Positions 26,206-34,989 of a stretch of 64,000 nt of DNA are shown one piece after another. The stretch is taken from NCBI RefSeq assembly GCF_002993325.1, contig NZ_PVNO01000029.1, positions 1 to 64,000 of the forward strand, written 5' to 3'. The DNA comes from Alteromonas gracilis. Its GTDB lineage: Bacteria; Pseudomonadota; Gammaproteobacteria; Enterobacterales; Alteromonadaceae. A program made the translations under genes and the position numbers. Numbering within the stretch: the first letter of the stretch is position 1; the number at the start of each line of letters is the position of its first letter. The notes beneath the pieces are model-generated. The model saw nothing but the letters and a program-made list of their open reading frames with translations. It ran no database searches and was not told where the DNA came from.

Positions 26206-27000
26206 TTACTCGAAGCTGTGTTCAGCAGAAGGAAACGCACCGCTTTGTACATCTTCAATATACTTCGATACGGCTTTACGCATATCGCCTGTTTCTACTA
26301 AATAGTTTTTTGAGAATTTAGGCATATAGTTAGCGCTTATACCAAACATGTCGTGCATTACCAGAATTTGACCGTCGGTATCTTTACCAGCGCCAATACC
26401 GATAACTGGGATAGTGAGTGCTTCGCTTACGGCTTTACCCAACGATGAGGGCACACACTCAAGCACTAATAATTGAACGCCAGCTTCTTCTAGCGCTTTT
26501 GCTTCGCTAAGTAGCTTTTCTGCTTGGCTTGCTTCTCGGCCTTGTACTTTAAATCCACCAAATACGTGCACTGACTGTGGCGTTAAACCTAAATGGCCAC
26601 AAACGGGTACACCGCGCAGGTTCAGCCCTTTAATGGTGTCGCACAACCAACTACCGCCTTCCATCTTTACCATACTTGCACCTGCCGCCATTAAGGTGGC
26701 AGCGTTGGCATAGGTTTGCTCTGGCGTGGCATAAGACATAAATGGCATATCGGCTAACACAAAAGCGCGCTCGGTACCGCGGCGTACACTTTTAGTATGG
26801 TAAGCAATATCATCTATGGTGACTGGCAGCGTATCGTCTTGACCCTGGAGAACCATGCCTAAAGAATCGCCTATGAGCAATGCATCAACGCCTTGCTCAT
26901 CGAACATTTTGGCGAAGCTGGCATCATAAGCGGTTAAAGACGTGATCTTTTCCCCGGCTTGCTTCTTCTTAAGCAAGCCCGAAACTGTTACTTTCTTCAT
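26206..27000 (-). CDS. panB: 3-methyl-2-oxobutanoate hydroxymethyltransferase
   Basis: A 264-residue enzyme, the same length as in E. coli, adding a hydroxymethyl group from 5,10-methylene-tetrahydrofolate to 2-oxoisovalerate to make ketopantoate. The sequence has [13 protein letters not shown], the metal-binding [12 protein letters not shown] with Asp in motif [10 protein letters not shown], and [20 protein letters not shown]. It lies 58 bp after folK and 11 bp before panC in the dksA-gluQRS-pcnB-folK-panB-panC series. The folate-dependent step gives a plausible link to FolK next to it. Confidence 0.97.
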   Translation of the reverse strand: MKKVTVSGLLKKKQAGEKITSLTAYDASFAKMFDEQGVDALLIGDSLGMVLQGQDDTLPVTIDDIAYHTKSVRRGTERAFVLADMPFMSYATPEQTYANAATLMAAGASMVKMEGGSWLCDTIKGLNLRGVPVCGHLGLTPQSVHVFGGFKVQGREASQAEKLLSEAKALEEAGVQLLVLECVPSSLGKAVSEALTIPVIGIGAGKDTDGQILVMHDMFGISANYMPKFSKNYLVETGDMRKAVSKYIEDVQSGAFPSAEHSFE

Positions 27001-27058
27001 GACATGTCTCAGATTGATATTTGTTGATATCGTGTGGCGAACTATACGGATTTTGAGG

Positions 27059-27556
27059 CTAATTGGAAGTGCGTAGGCGACGAAGCCCGTCTAGTGAACA
27101 GTTGGCTACCCACGCTGAAATGGGTTTACCGTCGTGCATAACCATATTAGGCGCAATCTCGAATAATGGCACCATAACGAACTCACGCTCAGCCATTCCA
27201 TAATGCGGAATGATTAAGTCTGCGGTATCGATATTTTCGCTGCCATACAGCAAAATATCGAGATCTAAGGTTCGAGGCCCCCAACGCTCGCCTTTGCGTT
27301 CCCGCCCCTCTTCCAGCTCAATACGTTGTAGCTGCTTCAGTAACCCATGAGGCTTTAGCGATGTTTCTATAAGGCAAACCGCATTTATATAATCTGGTTG
27401 ATCTTGTGGGCCCATAGGCTTACTCGCGTAAAGCGATGAAACTTTTAGTACTCGCGTATCTTCAATTTCACTAATAGCTTCAAAGGCACGCAGGGCTTTA
27501 CCTTGGCTATCACCAAGGTTGCTTCCAATACCGATGTAAACATGTTCTTTATTCAT
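27059..27556 (-). CDS. folK: 6-hydroxymethyl-7,8-dihydropterin pyrophosphokinase
   Basis: 165 residues from ATG 27556 ([16 protein letters not shown]); this start is chosen because GAGG lies 5 bases upstream and the family begins at this point, while the frame open further upstream only runs back into pcnB. HPPK transfers pyrophosphate from ATP to the pterin in folate synthesis. [44 protein letters not shown] with the catalytic DLDI are visible. The start lies inside the pcnB 3' end (8-base overlap), so it is translationally coupled to it. Confidence 0.95.
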   Translation of the reverse strand: MNKEHVYIGIGSNLGDSQGKALRAFEAISEIEDTRVLKVSSLYASKPMGPQDQPDYINAVCLIETSLKPHGLLKQLQRIELEEGRERKGERWGPRTLDLDILLYGSENIDTADLIIPHYGMAEREFVMVPLFEIAPNMVMHDGKPISAWVANCSLDGLRRLRTSN

Positions 27557-28946
27557 CAGGACCTCGTTTCGCAGGTTTACGCTTGCGCTTGCGCGGTGGT
27601 CCTTTTGCTCCGCCTTCACTTTTTCGAAGGGCATTGAGCATCCCTTTTTGTTTTCCATTGTCCGCGTGCTGGAAGTGTGTCCACCACTGAGCTAGCTCAA
27701 GAAGGTCGCCACCTTCTATTTGGCCTCTAACTAGCAAAAAGTCATAGCCAGCTCGGAACTTAGGGTGCGTGAGGAGTTGAAATGCACGGCGCCCGAAACG
27801 TTTTGGGAGGCGTTGCTGTAAAATCCAAATATCACGTATCACGGTAGAGAAGCGCTTGGGTATCATAATACGTTGAATCTGACGTGAAATAACCTCGCCA
27901 GAGGCAATGTTAAACGCATCAAAAGCATTTAAGCCAGACTCACTTTGCAAGCCCTGCGATTGTTCTTCAAGAGGGTACCAGAGTAACGCCGCGTACAAAA
28001 ATGCCGGTGTAACGCGCTGATTGCTATTAATACGCTCATCGGTATTGGCAAGAACCCGTCGAACAAACTGCATTTCTCGACTGTTTTCGTCTTTTAAAAA
28101 CGGCGCGAGCTGCGGGAATAAAGGTTCAATTAAGCCGTATTCGTGCAGCATCAGAAAGGTGTCTTCGCCTTTACCAGACAAAAACAGCTTTAGTGTCTCT
28201 TCAAATAAGCGCGCTGGTGGAATGTTCTGCAAAAGATTGGCGAGTGACTTAATAGGCGCTGCGGTTTTTGCTTCTATTCGCATTCCTAGCTTAGCGGCAA
28301 AGCGCACTGCACGTAACATACGAACAGGATCTTCACGATAGCGTGTCTCTGGATCGCCAATGAGCTCAACTTCTCGTTTTTCGATGGCGGCGAGGCCATT
28401 GGCAAAGTCTTTAACCGTGAAGTCGGCCACGCTGTAATACATGGCGTTAAAGGTAAAGTCACGACGTTCGGCATCTTCTTCTATAGTGCCAAACACGTTA
28501 TCGCGTACAAGTTGACCTTCGGCATCACGCTTTCCTAATGATTTACCCTTTGGAAGGTCATCATCTTCGTCTGATTCTTGGTGATGCCCTCTAAAGGTCG
28601 CCACTTCAATAATTTCACGGCCAAAAACAATGTGTGCAAGACGAAAGCGCCTTCCAATCAAGCGACAATTTCTGAACAAACCTTTAATCTGTTCAGGAGT
28701 AGCGTTGGTCACCACGTCGAAGTCTTTTGGTTCATGCCCCATCAAAATATCGCGTACACAGCCACCTACCAAATAGGATTCAAAGCCTGCTCCATTAAGG
28801 CGATACATTACTTTCAATGCATTTGCGCTTACGTCTTCACGAGATATACCGTGTTCTCCACGGGTCATAGTCCTAGGCTTTAAAGCGTTAGGTGACGAAC
28901 TCTCTTTTGAAAAAGCGCGCTTAACAGATTTAAAAACACGATGAAT
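27549..28946 (-). CDS. pcnB: Poly(A) polymerase I
   Basis: PcnB adds poly(A) tails to RNA 3' ends to promote decay. Nucleotidyltransferase motifs are present: LVGGCVRDILMG, KDFDVVTNATPEQ (the paired Asp), RLIGRRFRLAHI, RRDFTFNAMYY, and RYREDPVRMLRAVRFAAKLG; the C-terminal tail is basic (RKRKRKPAKRG). The first ATG is at 28868, but the frame stays open upstream and reads HRVFKSVKRAFSKES, which lines up with the E. coli N-terminus (FTRVANFCRKVLSREE). No ATG or GTG start serves this extension; ATT at 28946 or ATC at 28949 does, with GGAG at 8-11 bases. E. coli pcnB is known to start at AUU. With ATT the length is 465 residues, equal to E. coli. Confidence 0.93.
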   Translation of the reverse strand: MHRVFKSVKRAFSKESSSPNALKPRTMTRGEHGISREDVSANALKVMYRLNGAGFESYLVGGCVRDILMGHEPKDFDVVTNATPEQIKGLFRNCRLIGRRFRLAHIVFGREIIEVATFRGHHQESDEDDDLPKGKSLGKRDAEGQLVRDNVFGTIEEDAERRDFTFNAMYYSVADFTVKDFANGLAAIEKREVELIGDPETRYREDPVRMLRAVRFAAKLGMRIEAKTAAPIKSLANLLQNIPPARLFEETLKLFLSGKGEDTFLMLHEYGLIEPLFPQLAPFLKDENSREMQFVRRVLANTDERINSNQRVTPAFLYAALLWYPLEEQSQGLQSESGLNAFDAFNIASGEVISRQIQRIMIPKRFSTVIRDIWILQQRLPKRFGRRAFQLLTHPKFRAGYDFLLVRGQIEGGDLLELAQWWTHFQHADNGKQKGMLNALRKSEGGAKGPPRKRKRKPAKRGPDE

Positions 28947-28966
28947 GATGATGGTATCTCCGCAGA

Positions 28967-29947
28967 CTATAAAGGTTCGTTATAATAAGTTGATTCATGC
29001 TGTGGAACAATAATTTCGGGCGTTTTCGCTACTTTTTTCCTATCCCACGCCGATATTGCTTCCGTTAACACTGTGCTGACGTCCTCAAAAGCCGATGTAT
29101 CGGGAAAAGAAAAGCCAAGGAAGCGCATGACTCGCACTATGTTGTCGATGGGTGTTTTGTTGTTAACCGGAGCAGCTCGGTTTTGTTTGCTAAGCTTGCG
29201 GCCTGGGGCAACTGCCGCAACCGGGATGTGTCCATATTCAGGCGCTGTATAACCAAGGGCTACATAAACAGCGCGCTGCAAGGGTGTCACGTCAATTAGA
29301 TCGCATCCCCGAATGACATGGGTTACTTGCTGAAAAACATCATCGAGAATAACAACGAGGTTATATGAAAATAAGCCGTCTCTGCGCTTAAGCACAACAT
29401 CTTCAGTAGATATTCTTTCGCCGTTTGAAGCGTCATTGATATTATCGTGTACGTCGCTTGGTGAAAGAAGCGGTTGAGGCTTAACCTCGCCCATTATGAC
29501 ATCGTAAAAGGGGGCCAGCTGAGCATCAAGTTTTAACCTTATAGCGCTATCTACTTTAGGGCTGGATCGCGAGGAAGATATAGCCTTGTCACGACATTGC
29601 CCGTTGTAAATGCCGCCCATCGCTTTAATTTGTTTTCTGGTACAAGCGCAATAATACGCGAGCTCATCATTCATCAATTTGTCGAGAACCGCTTGGTAAC
29701 GGGCATGCTGCTGGCTTTGATAAATTACCGTATCGTCCCAGTGAAGACCATGTGCTTCAAGGGTAACGAGAATATCTTTATCAATTCCGGCAATACAGCG
29801 AGGCTCGTCAATGTCTTCCATGCGTAATAGCCATTTTCCGCTTTGACTTTTAGCGTCGAGATAGCTTGCTACGGCAGTTACTAACGAACCGAAATGAAGT
29901 TGACCTGAAGGCGAGGGGGCAAAACGCCCTACATACTTGTTATGCAT
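28967..29947 (-). CDS. gluQ: Glutamyl-queuosine tRNA(Asp) synthetase
   Basis: A 326-residue truncated glutamyl-tRNA synthetase that attaches glutamate to the queuosine of tRNA(Asp). It has the HIGH-like GRFAPSPSGQLHFGSL (7-22), MEDIDEPR, a zinc-binding cluster (CACTRKQ..GIYNGQCRD) and the KMSKS-like GRKLSKQNRA. It has no anticodon-binding domain, as expected. It lies 20 bp upstream of the probable pcnB start and just downstream of dksA, the usual gammaproteobacterial order, with a terminator between it and dksA. Confidence 0.95.
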   Translation of the reverse strand: MHNKYVGRFAPSPSGQLHFGSLVTAVASYLDAKSQSGKWLLRMEDIDEPRCIAGIDKDILVTLEAHGLHWDDTVIYQSQQHARYQAVLDKLMNDELAYYCACTRKQIKAMGGIYNGQCRDKAISSSRSSPKVDSAIRLKLDAQLAPFYDVIMGEVKPQPLLSPSDVHDNINDASNGERISTEDVVLKRRDGLFSYNLVVILDDVFQQVTHVIRGCDLIDVTPLQRAVYVALGYTAPEYGHIPVAAVAPGRKLSKQNRAAPVNNKTPIDNIVRVMRFLGFSFPDTSAFEDVSTVLTEAISAWDRKKVAKTPEIIVPQHESTYYNEPL

Positions 29948-29959
29948 AATATAGGCTTA

Positions 29960-29991
29960 ATAAAAAGCCCCATCTTTTCGGGATGAGGCTT
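29960..29991 (-). terminator. Terminator between dksA and gluQ
   Basis: On the minus strand AAGCCTCATC/GATGGGGCTT pairs with one mismatch around a short loop and is followed by TTTTTATTA. It likely ends most dksA transcripts with some read-through into gluQ. Confidence 0.8.
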
Positions 29992-30020
29992 TCTATAACA
30001 ACATAAACGAGGCTGGTGAA

Positions 30021-30470
30021 TTAACCTTGTAGTTGCTTTTCTTTGATTTCAGCCATTGTCTTACAATCGATACATAAATCAGCTGTAGGACGGGCTTCTA
30101 AACGGCGAATACCTATTTCGATACCACATGAATCGCAGAAACCGAAATCATCTGCTTCAATCCGCTTAAGCGTTTTTTCAATTTTCTTTATTAGCTTGCG
30201 CTCACGGTCACGTGTGCGTAATTCTAGGCTAAACTCTTCTTCTTGAGCTGCGCGGTCTACAGGGTCAGGGAAGTTTGCGGCTTCATCCTTCATGTGAGTT
30301 ACCGTACGGTCAACTTCTTCGCGAAGTTGGTTACGCCATGCTTTAAGCAATAGTCTGAAGTGTTCTAATTGGGCATCGCCCATGTACTCTTCATCAGCTT
30401 TAGGCTCGTACGGCTGCAAACCTGCCAGCGCTAATAGTCCTAGGGATTTTGTTTCTTTTCCTGTTGGCAT
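30021..30470 (-). CDS. dksA: RNA polymerase-binding transcription factor DksA
   Basis: 149 residues from ATG 30470. AGGAG ends 9 bases before this ATG but abuts the earlier in-frame ATG at 30479, so the shorter form ([10 protein letters not shown]) is preferred; it also matches the family's N-terminus. DksA binds in the RNA polymerase secondary channel and with ppGpp adjusts rRNA and amino-acid gene promoters. The coiled coil carries the tip residues Asp69 and Asp72 in FPDPVDRA, and the zinc finger Cys112, 115, 133 and 136 (CDSC..CIDC). The sequence is very close to E. coli DksA. sfsA lies upstream, as in E. coli. Confidence 0.97.
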   Translation of the reverse strand: MPTGKETKSLGLLALAGLQPYEPKADEEYMGDAQLEHFRLLLKAWRNQLREEVDRTVTHMKDEAANFPDPVDRAAQEEEFSLELRTRDRERKLIKKIEKTLKRIEADDFGFCDSCGIEIGIRRLEARPTADLCIDCKTMAEIKEKQLQG

Positions 30471-30691
30471 TTGCCACATCTCCTACACTACGACATCCAT
30501 CTTGTCCTGATTGGACCGATATCTATATCAGACTCGACAACTTCAGGCAATCAATCGTGTCTATGTAATTATTATGCTGGTGTATCATTTTTATCATTTA
30601 GCCAGGTGGCTACCAGCAATCGAATTAGTGCGTTCTCCCACTAAAACAAGGCGCAAATATGAAGGCGAAATGAAAAAAATCAACCTATTTT

Positions 30692-31408
30692 TTACAAAAA
30701 CAAAGGGAGTGTTTGATTTAATAGGATTTTTTGTTCGTCTATTATACAGCTTGCTGCAGAGACCGCTACACCAGCGTCAGCGGCAATCTTTACGCTTTTA
30801 GCATAGGTTGGATCAATATGGGTTGCGACCTGCACACTCTTTATTGCCGTGTGCTGAACACAAAACAGCAACGTAGTCTTAACTCCACTCTCTGCTAGGC
30901 GAGCAAGCTCTAAACAGTGTTTAGCGCCTCGTTGTGTTACGGCGTCGGGAAAAAAGCCTTTATCTGTATCTGCTAATGTAACCGACTTTACCTCCATGTA
31001 TTCAACTATGTCGTTGTGCTGCATATCTTTGCGCGTTAATTGGAAGTCGAACCGGCTGTTGGCTAAAGGCGGTGTTACTTCAGCTTTCCATGAGGTGATG
31101 TCAGAAAATTGATCCAAGACCTTGTTATCTAGCGCTTCTGCCACCAACTTATTAGCATTATGCGTATTAATGCCGATGAAATGACCGTCGAAAGTTTGTG
31201 CGAGTTCCCAAGTGTATTTCAGCTTTCTATTAGGATTGGCCGACTCGCTAAGAAATACTGTGTAACCAGGTTCGGCACAGCCTGTCATGGCGCCAGTGTT
31301 AGGGCAGTGTGCAGTAACGACAGCCCCATTATCAAGCTCAACGTCGGCAAGAAAACGCTTGTATCTTTTTATTAGGGTGCCACGTAGTAATGAAGGTGAA
31401 AACTTCAT
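30692..31408 (-). CDS. sfsA: Sugar fermentation stimulation protein SfsA
   Basis: A 238-residue protein of the SfsA family, implicated in maltose gene control and with a nuclease-like fold; its biochemical role is unsettled. Landmarks are LIKRYKRFLADVEL, AHCPNTGAMTGCAEPG, FIGINTHNANKLV, VEYMEVKSVTLAD and FPDAVTQRGAKHCLEL. The ATG follows an AGAGG ribosome site. It precedes dksA by about 220 bp on the same strand, the conserved sfsA-dksA arrangement. Confidence 0.95.
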   Translation of the reverse strand: MKFSPSLLRGTLIKRYKRFLADVELDNGAVVTAHCPNTGAMTGCAEPGYTVFLSESANPNRKLKYTWELAQTFDGHFIGINTHNANKLVAEALDNKVLDQFSDITSWKAEVTPPLANSRFDFQLTRKDMQHNDIVEYMEVKSVTLADTDKGFFPDAVTQRGAKHCLELARLAESGVKTTLLFCVQHTAIKSVQVATHIDPTYAKSVKIAADAGVAVSAASCIIDEQKILLNQTLPLFL

Positions 31409-31636
31409 GTGTCGCCTCTTTGCAAATAATTAGTTTGAAGCCGCTAGTGTGTGATGGAGTCAAAATACGCTCAACGTGAATAATACTCATTGAGAAGGCT
31501 CAAGTTTATAGGCCGATAGACTAATGCACTGTTTCAAGCCATAAGGCAGCTTATCAAACGCAAGAGAGTAACAAACATTCGACTGAGCGCAAAAAGCGTT
31601 CATCAATATTATAACGATGTATAAGGAAAAAACGCG

Positions 31637-32920
31637 ATGGCAGATTTTACCGTTAGCCTTTCGACAAACAGCGCAGATGCTGTTTGGGGCGAAAGTGCAA
31701 AGCTTTCTTTTAATGAGTCAGGTGCAGTTATCCATCTGCCTGACGACAAGCTGAACGAGCGTTTAATTCAACAAGCGGCCAGGAAGCTAGATGGCTTGAA
31801 CTTACCCTCAGTAACCTTGGTGGGAGACTGGCATAAAGAGCAACAGTGGGCTTTTGCATTGAGCTTCACCCGTGCCCGTAAACCTGCATCAATTAAGTGG
31901 GCAGACACGAATGATAAAGCTGCGCTCGAGCAAGAGTATGCAGCGCTCCTGTTCACCCGTCAGCTCGTTAACGATACACCAGAAGATTTAAGCCCTGAAA
32001 CCTTAGCTACGCGGGCGGCGCAATGGATCAAGTCATTAGGTGGTGATAATGTCACTTACTCAATGACGGTTGGAGAAGAGCTTAAAGAACAAGGTTGGAT
32101 TGGTATTTACAACGTTGGCCGAGGCAGTGAACGTCCACCGGCAATGTTAGTATTAGACTACAACCCTACAGGTAAAGAAGATGCGCCTGTTGACGCTGTG
32201 CTTGTAGGAAAAGGCATTACGTTTGATAGTGGCGGTTACAGCATTAAGTCTAGCGAAGGGATGCTAGATATGAAGTGCGATATGGGCGGTGCGGCGACGG
32301 TAACAGGTGCTTTAGGCCTTGCCATAACCCAGGGTATTGAAAAACGCATTCAACTTATTCTTTGCTGCGCAGAAAACCTAATTAGCGGTCATGCTTACAA
32401 ATTAGGCGATGTATTGACCTATAAAAATGGTGTTACGGTCGAAGTGGTTAATACCGATGCTGAAGGGCGATTAGTGCTGGCTGATGGACTAATGGCGGCA
32501 ACGGAAACGGGGGCGCCACTCATTATCGATGCGGCAACGTTGACGGGCGCAGCAGTAGTGGCGCTCGGTTCCGACTATCACGCAGTATTTTCGTTAGATG
32601 ACAATGCTCGCGAACAAATGCTTCACGCAGCAAAAGAAGAAAACGAGCGCTTTTGGCCGCTTCCACTTGAAGATTTTCACGCCGAGCGTTGTCCGTCAGC
32701 ATTTGCAGATACCGCTAACAGTAGGCCAATGAAAGGCGGCGGCGGTGGTGGTGCGTCAAATGCTGCAGGGTTCCTTTCGCGTTTTGTGAAACCTGAAGGC
32801 TGGATACATCTAGATTTAGCTGCGGCATACCATGGTGGCGCAACATCTGAAATGCCGGTAGGCGCAACAGCGAAGGGTATTCGCTCTATTGCTAGAATCC
32901 TAAAGGATTATAGCGCGTAA
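31637..32920 (+). CDS. pepB: Aminopeptidase B (M17 family)
   Basis: A 427-residue manganese- or zinc-dependent cytosolic aminopeptidase, the same length as E. coli PepB. The M17 catalytic domain shows VGKGITFDSGGYSIK (metal-binding Lys and Asp), DMKCDMGGAATVTGA and the signature NTDAEGRLVLADGL. The N-terminal domain is shorter than in PepA, and the C-terminus LDLAAAYHGGATSEMPVGATAKG is typical of PepB. It should act in peptide turnover. A TAAGG ribosome site precedes the ATG. Single-gene unit ending at a terminator shared with the next minus-strand gene. Confidence 0.95.
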   Translation: MADFTVSLSTNSADAVWGESAKLSFNESGAVIHLPDDKLNERLIQQAARKLDGLNLPSVTLVGDWHKEQQWAFALSFTRARKPASIKWADTNDKAALEQEYAALLFTRQLVNDTPEDLSPETLATRAAQWIKSLGGDNVTYSMTVGEELKEQGWIGIYNVGRGSERPPAMLVLDYNPTGKEDAPVDAVLVGKGITFDSGGYSIKSSEGMLDMKCDMGGAATVTGALGLAITQGIEKRIQLILCCAENLISGHAYKLGDVLTYKNGVTVEVVNTDAEGRLVLADGLMAATETGAPLIIDAATLTGAAVVALGSDYHAVFSLDDNAREQMLHAAKEENERFWPLPLEDFHAERCPSAFADTANSRPMKGGGGGGASNAAGFLSRFVKPEGWIHLDLAAAYHGGATSEMPVGATAKGIRSIARILKDYSA

Positions 32921-33000
32921 AGGTCGAATTAGGCGTGTGAACGGTTTCGTACAAGCTACTCTTGTACGTTGCCTTTACCTAAAACGCTATCTAACAAAAG

Positions 33001-33030
33001 AGGGGCGCAATGATAAACGTTGCGCCCCTT
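33001..33030. terminator. Shared terminator of pepB and the HTH gene
   Basis: Stem AGGGGCGCAA/TTGCGCCCCT with a 9-base loop; TTCTCGTT follows on plus, CTTTTGTT on minus. It lies just beyond the stops of two convergent genes. A second short dyad, CGTACAAG/CTTGTACG, lies at 32949-32968. Confidence 0.8.
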
Positions 33031-33035
33031 TCTCG

Positions 33036-33218
33036 TTAAATGCCACCTAAGCGTTCGGCGAGTTGTTTGTAGCGTTCTACGTCTGAGCTGTCAAAAAGTG
33101 GGTTGCCATCTGTGTCTTTGTCTTTAGACACTAATAAGCTCTCTCGCTCGAGGCGTTCAACCCTAACATCTTGTACGCCGAGATAGGCTGCCACTTCTTT
33201 AACTGTCATTAAACTCAT
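33036..33218 (-). CDS. Small MerR/excisionase-like helix-turn-helix protein
   Basis: A 60-residue protein: MTVKEVAAYLGVQDVRVERLERES is a winged-helix start like that of MerR or Xis/AlpA proteins, then NPLFDSSDVERYKQLAERLGG as the wing and helix. That is the full size for a lone DNA-binding module. A TAGGA ribosome site 8 bases before the ATG and the terminator directly after it support a real gene. No phage or integrase gene is nearby, so a prophage excisionase role is unlikely; its target is unknown. Confidence 0.7.
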   Translation of the reverse strand: MSLMTVKEVAAYLGVQDVRVERLERESLLVSKDKDTDGNPLFDSSDVERYKQLAERLGGI

Positions 33219-33675
33219 TGTTTTTTCCTAGTTTTGATTATTTTTATTAAATATCTGCGTCGGGCAAAATACTAATCAACTTTTATTACATCAAAAGTTT
33301 GCTCGATAAAACATTACCTAAACGGTGTAAAAGTTAGGTTTTCGGGTAAGTCATCTTTTCGTACTTTAAAGTCATTTAAGCGCATTAGCGCTTAAATGAC
33401 CTGCAAGTAGTCAATCTGACCCTACCTTGCCACGTTATCTTCTTTTTTAGTTAAGCGCATTTCGGCGAATTTTCGACTATTTTTTGTGTTTTTATTAATT
33501 TTAGCCGAGTTCGGCCTTTCAGCACGGGCGACGTAAGAGGCGTTTGACATGCAAAAGGTGTTTTTAACTCAGGTCGCTTGGTTTACCATTGCGCGCCAAT
33601 AGCCCCAAACTTGAGTTATACTTGGCGGTTTACATAAATAACGGGCTTATGCTCAATTTCGGAGATACGTAGAAT
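33219..33675. other. Intergenic region with a perfect 13-bp dyad
   Basis: 457 bp with promoters for the HTH gene (minus) and the MarC-type gene (plus). GTCATTTAAGCGC/GCGCTTAAATGAC (33371-33400) is a perfect inverted repeat with a 4-base centre and no T-run, so it is more like an operator or a structured leader than a terminator. No gene seen. Confidence 0.45.
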
Positions 33676-34278
33676 ATGGACACTTGGTCTGCTGCCATCA
33701 TGCTCTTTTTGATCATGGATCCCCTCGGTAACCTTCCTGTGTTCATGTCGGTCCTCAAGTCTATTGAGCCGAAAAGACGCCAGTTTATTCTCATAAGAGA
33801 GTTGTTGTTCGCCTTAGGTATCCTGTTCCTTTTTCTTTTTAGCGGGCAATCGGTGCTTAACTTTTTAAATGTTGAGCAGGAAACGGTGAGCATTGCTGGT
33901 GGTATAATTTTATTTTTGATAGCACTTAAGATGATATTTCCTTCATCGGGCAGTACAAGTGGTCTCGCCGTTGGCGAAGAGCCCTTTCTAGTGCCGCTGG
34001 CTATCCCCATGATTGCAGGTCCATCAACGTTGGCCGCGTTAATTTTACTTGCTAATCAGGCCCCCGATAGAATGGCTGACTGGTCGATAGCGCTCGCAGC
34101 GTCGTGGACGATTAGTGCTGTAATTTTAATGTTTTCAAACATTTTCCATAAAATTTTAGGGGAACGTGGTCTAGTTGCTATGGAACGATTAATGGGTATG
34201 ATCCTTGTTATGATTGCCATCCAAATGCTTCTTGATGGTGTTACCAAATATTTCATGCATGCCACTGGAGCACTGTAA
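33676..34278 (+). CDS. MarC/YhgN family membrane protein
   Basis: A 200-residue inner-membrane protein of the MarC (UPF0056) family with six predicted helices. The typical segments AIMLFLIMDPLGNLPVF (about 7-23), GGIILFLIALKMIFP and PLAIPMIAGPSTLAALILL are visible. E. coli YhgN and SnatA are relatives, and an amino-acid export role has been proposed. Its stop is 2 bp before the start of the YjaG gene, so both are co-transcribed. Confidence 0.9.
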   Translation: MDTWSAAIMLFLIMDPLGNLPVFMSVLKSIEPKRRQFILIRELLFALGILFLFLFSGQSVLNFLNVEQETVSIAGGIILFLIALKMIFPSSGSTSGLAVGEEPFLVPLAIPMIAGPSTLAALILLANQAPDRMADWSIALAASWTISAVILMFSNIFHKILGERGLVAMERLMGMILVMIAIQMLLDGVTKYFMHATGAL

Positions 34279-34280
34279 AA

Positions 34281-34859
34281 ATGGTAAAGCAAAAGCTTAA
34301 TACATTCGGGCGAGTTCGGGCCCTAGAGGGCTGGAAAGCCGTTGCATTCGGTGCTGCGTTGCTCGAGCGTATGTTGCCAAACTATGCTCTCTTTTGTGAC
34401 TTAACTGAAAGTGGCGATGCAGATGCGCTGCGTAACTGTTTAAATTTGGTTTGGGAAACGCTTAAGTCACCAAAAAGCAAATTCAATATTGCTGTTCAGC
34501 TGGAAAAGGTGGAAGTTGCCACGCCAGATACCAGTGACTTTGATAATTATGGCGTTTATCCGGCTATCGACGCTGCTATCGGTTTGGCTGCATTGTTGAA
34601 CCTGATAGCGGGTGATGATCCCCAAGGTGCGGTTGTGATCAGCAAATTATCTCAGGGAAGCGTTGAAGCTTACTTGCTTGCTACCGAAGAGGCCGATGAT
34701 GAAAGCGTCAAAGCTCATCCGTTAATGGCGTTTGAGGTAGAGGTTCAAAATGAACTTCTTGAATATGTAGATCAAGCTAAGTACCCGGCAAAAGCTGTTG
34801 ATGAATTGAAAGCCCTTGCCTTGGAAGCTGGCATCTCTAATATTGGCCTAGAGTTGTAA
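34281..34859 (+). CDS. yjaG: YjaG family protein (DUF416)
   Basis: A 192-residue acidic cytosolic protein of the DUF416/YjaG family, all-helical in prediction, with FGAALLERMLPNYALF, NYGVYPAIDAAIGLAALL and SQGSVEAYL as conserved segments. Function unknown. It follows the MarC-type gene by 2 bp. Assigned from sequence likeness to E. coli YjaG (about 196 residues). Confidence 0.88.
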   Translation: MVKQKLNTFGRVRALEGWKAVAFGAALLERMLPNYALFCDLTESGDADALRNCLNLVWETLKSPKSKFNIAVQLEKVEVATPDTSDFDNYGVYPAIDAAIGLAALLNLIAGDDPQGAVVISKLSQGSVEAYLLATEEADDESVKAHPLMAFEVEVQNELLEYVDQAKYPAKAVDELKALALEAGISNIGLEL

Positions 34860-34989
34860 TTTGTTACTTACTCCAAGTTAGTCTTATCAGGATAAATGCA
34901 AATATCAACGAAAAAGCAAGGTTGGTATTTGCATATTGTTGGCGACGAACAAATTTCTCAACAGTGCGTGTTCTTTGGTATTGCGCGAC

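Noticed and set aside
30511-30801. 96-codon plus-strand frame upstream of dksA
   Set aside because: It crosses the dksA promoter region and the sfsA 3' end; composition is unlike a real protein.
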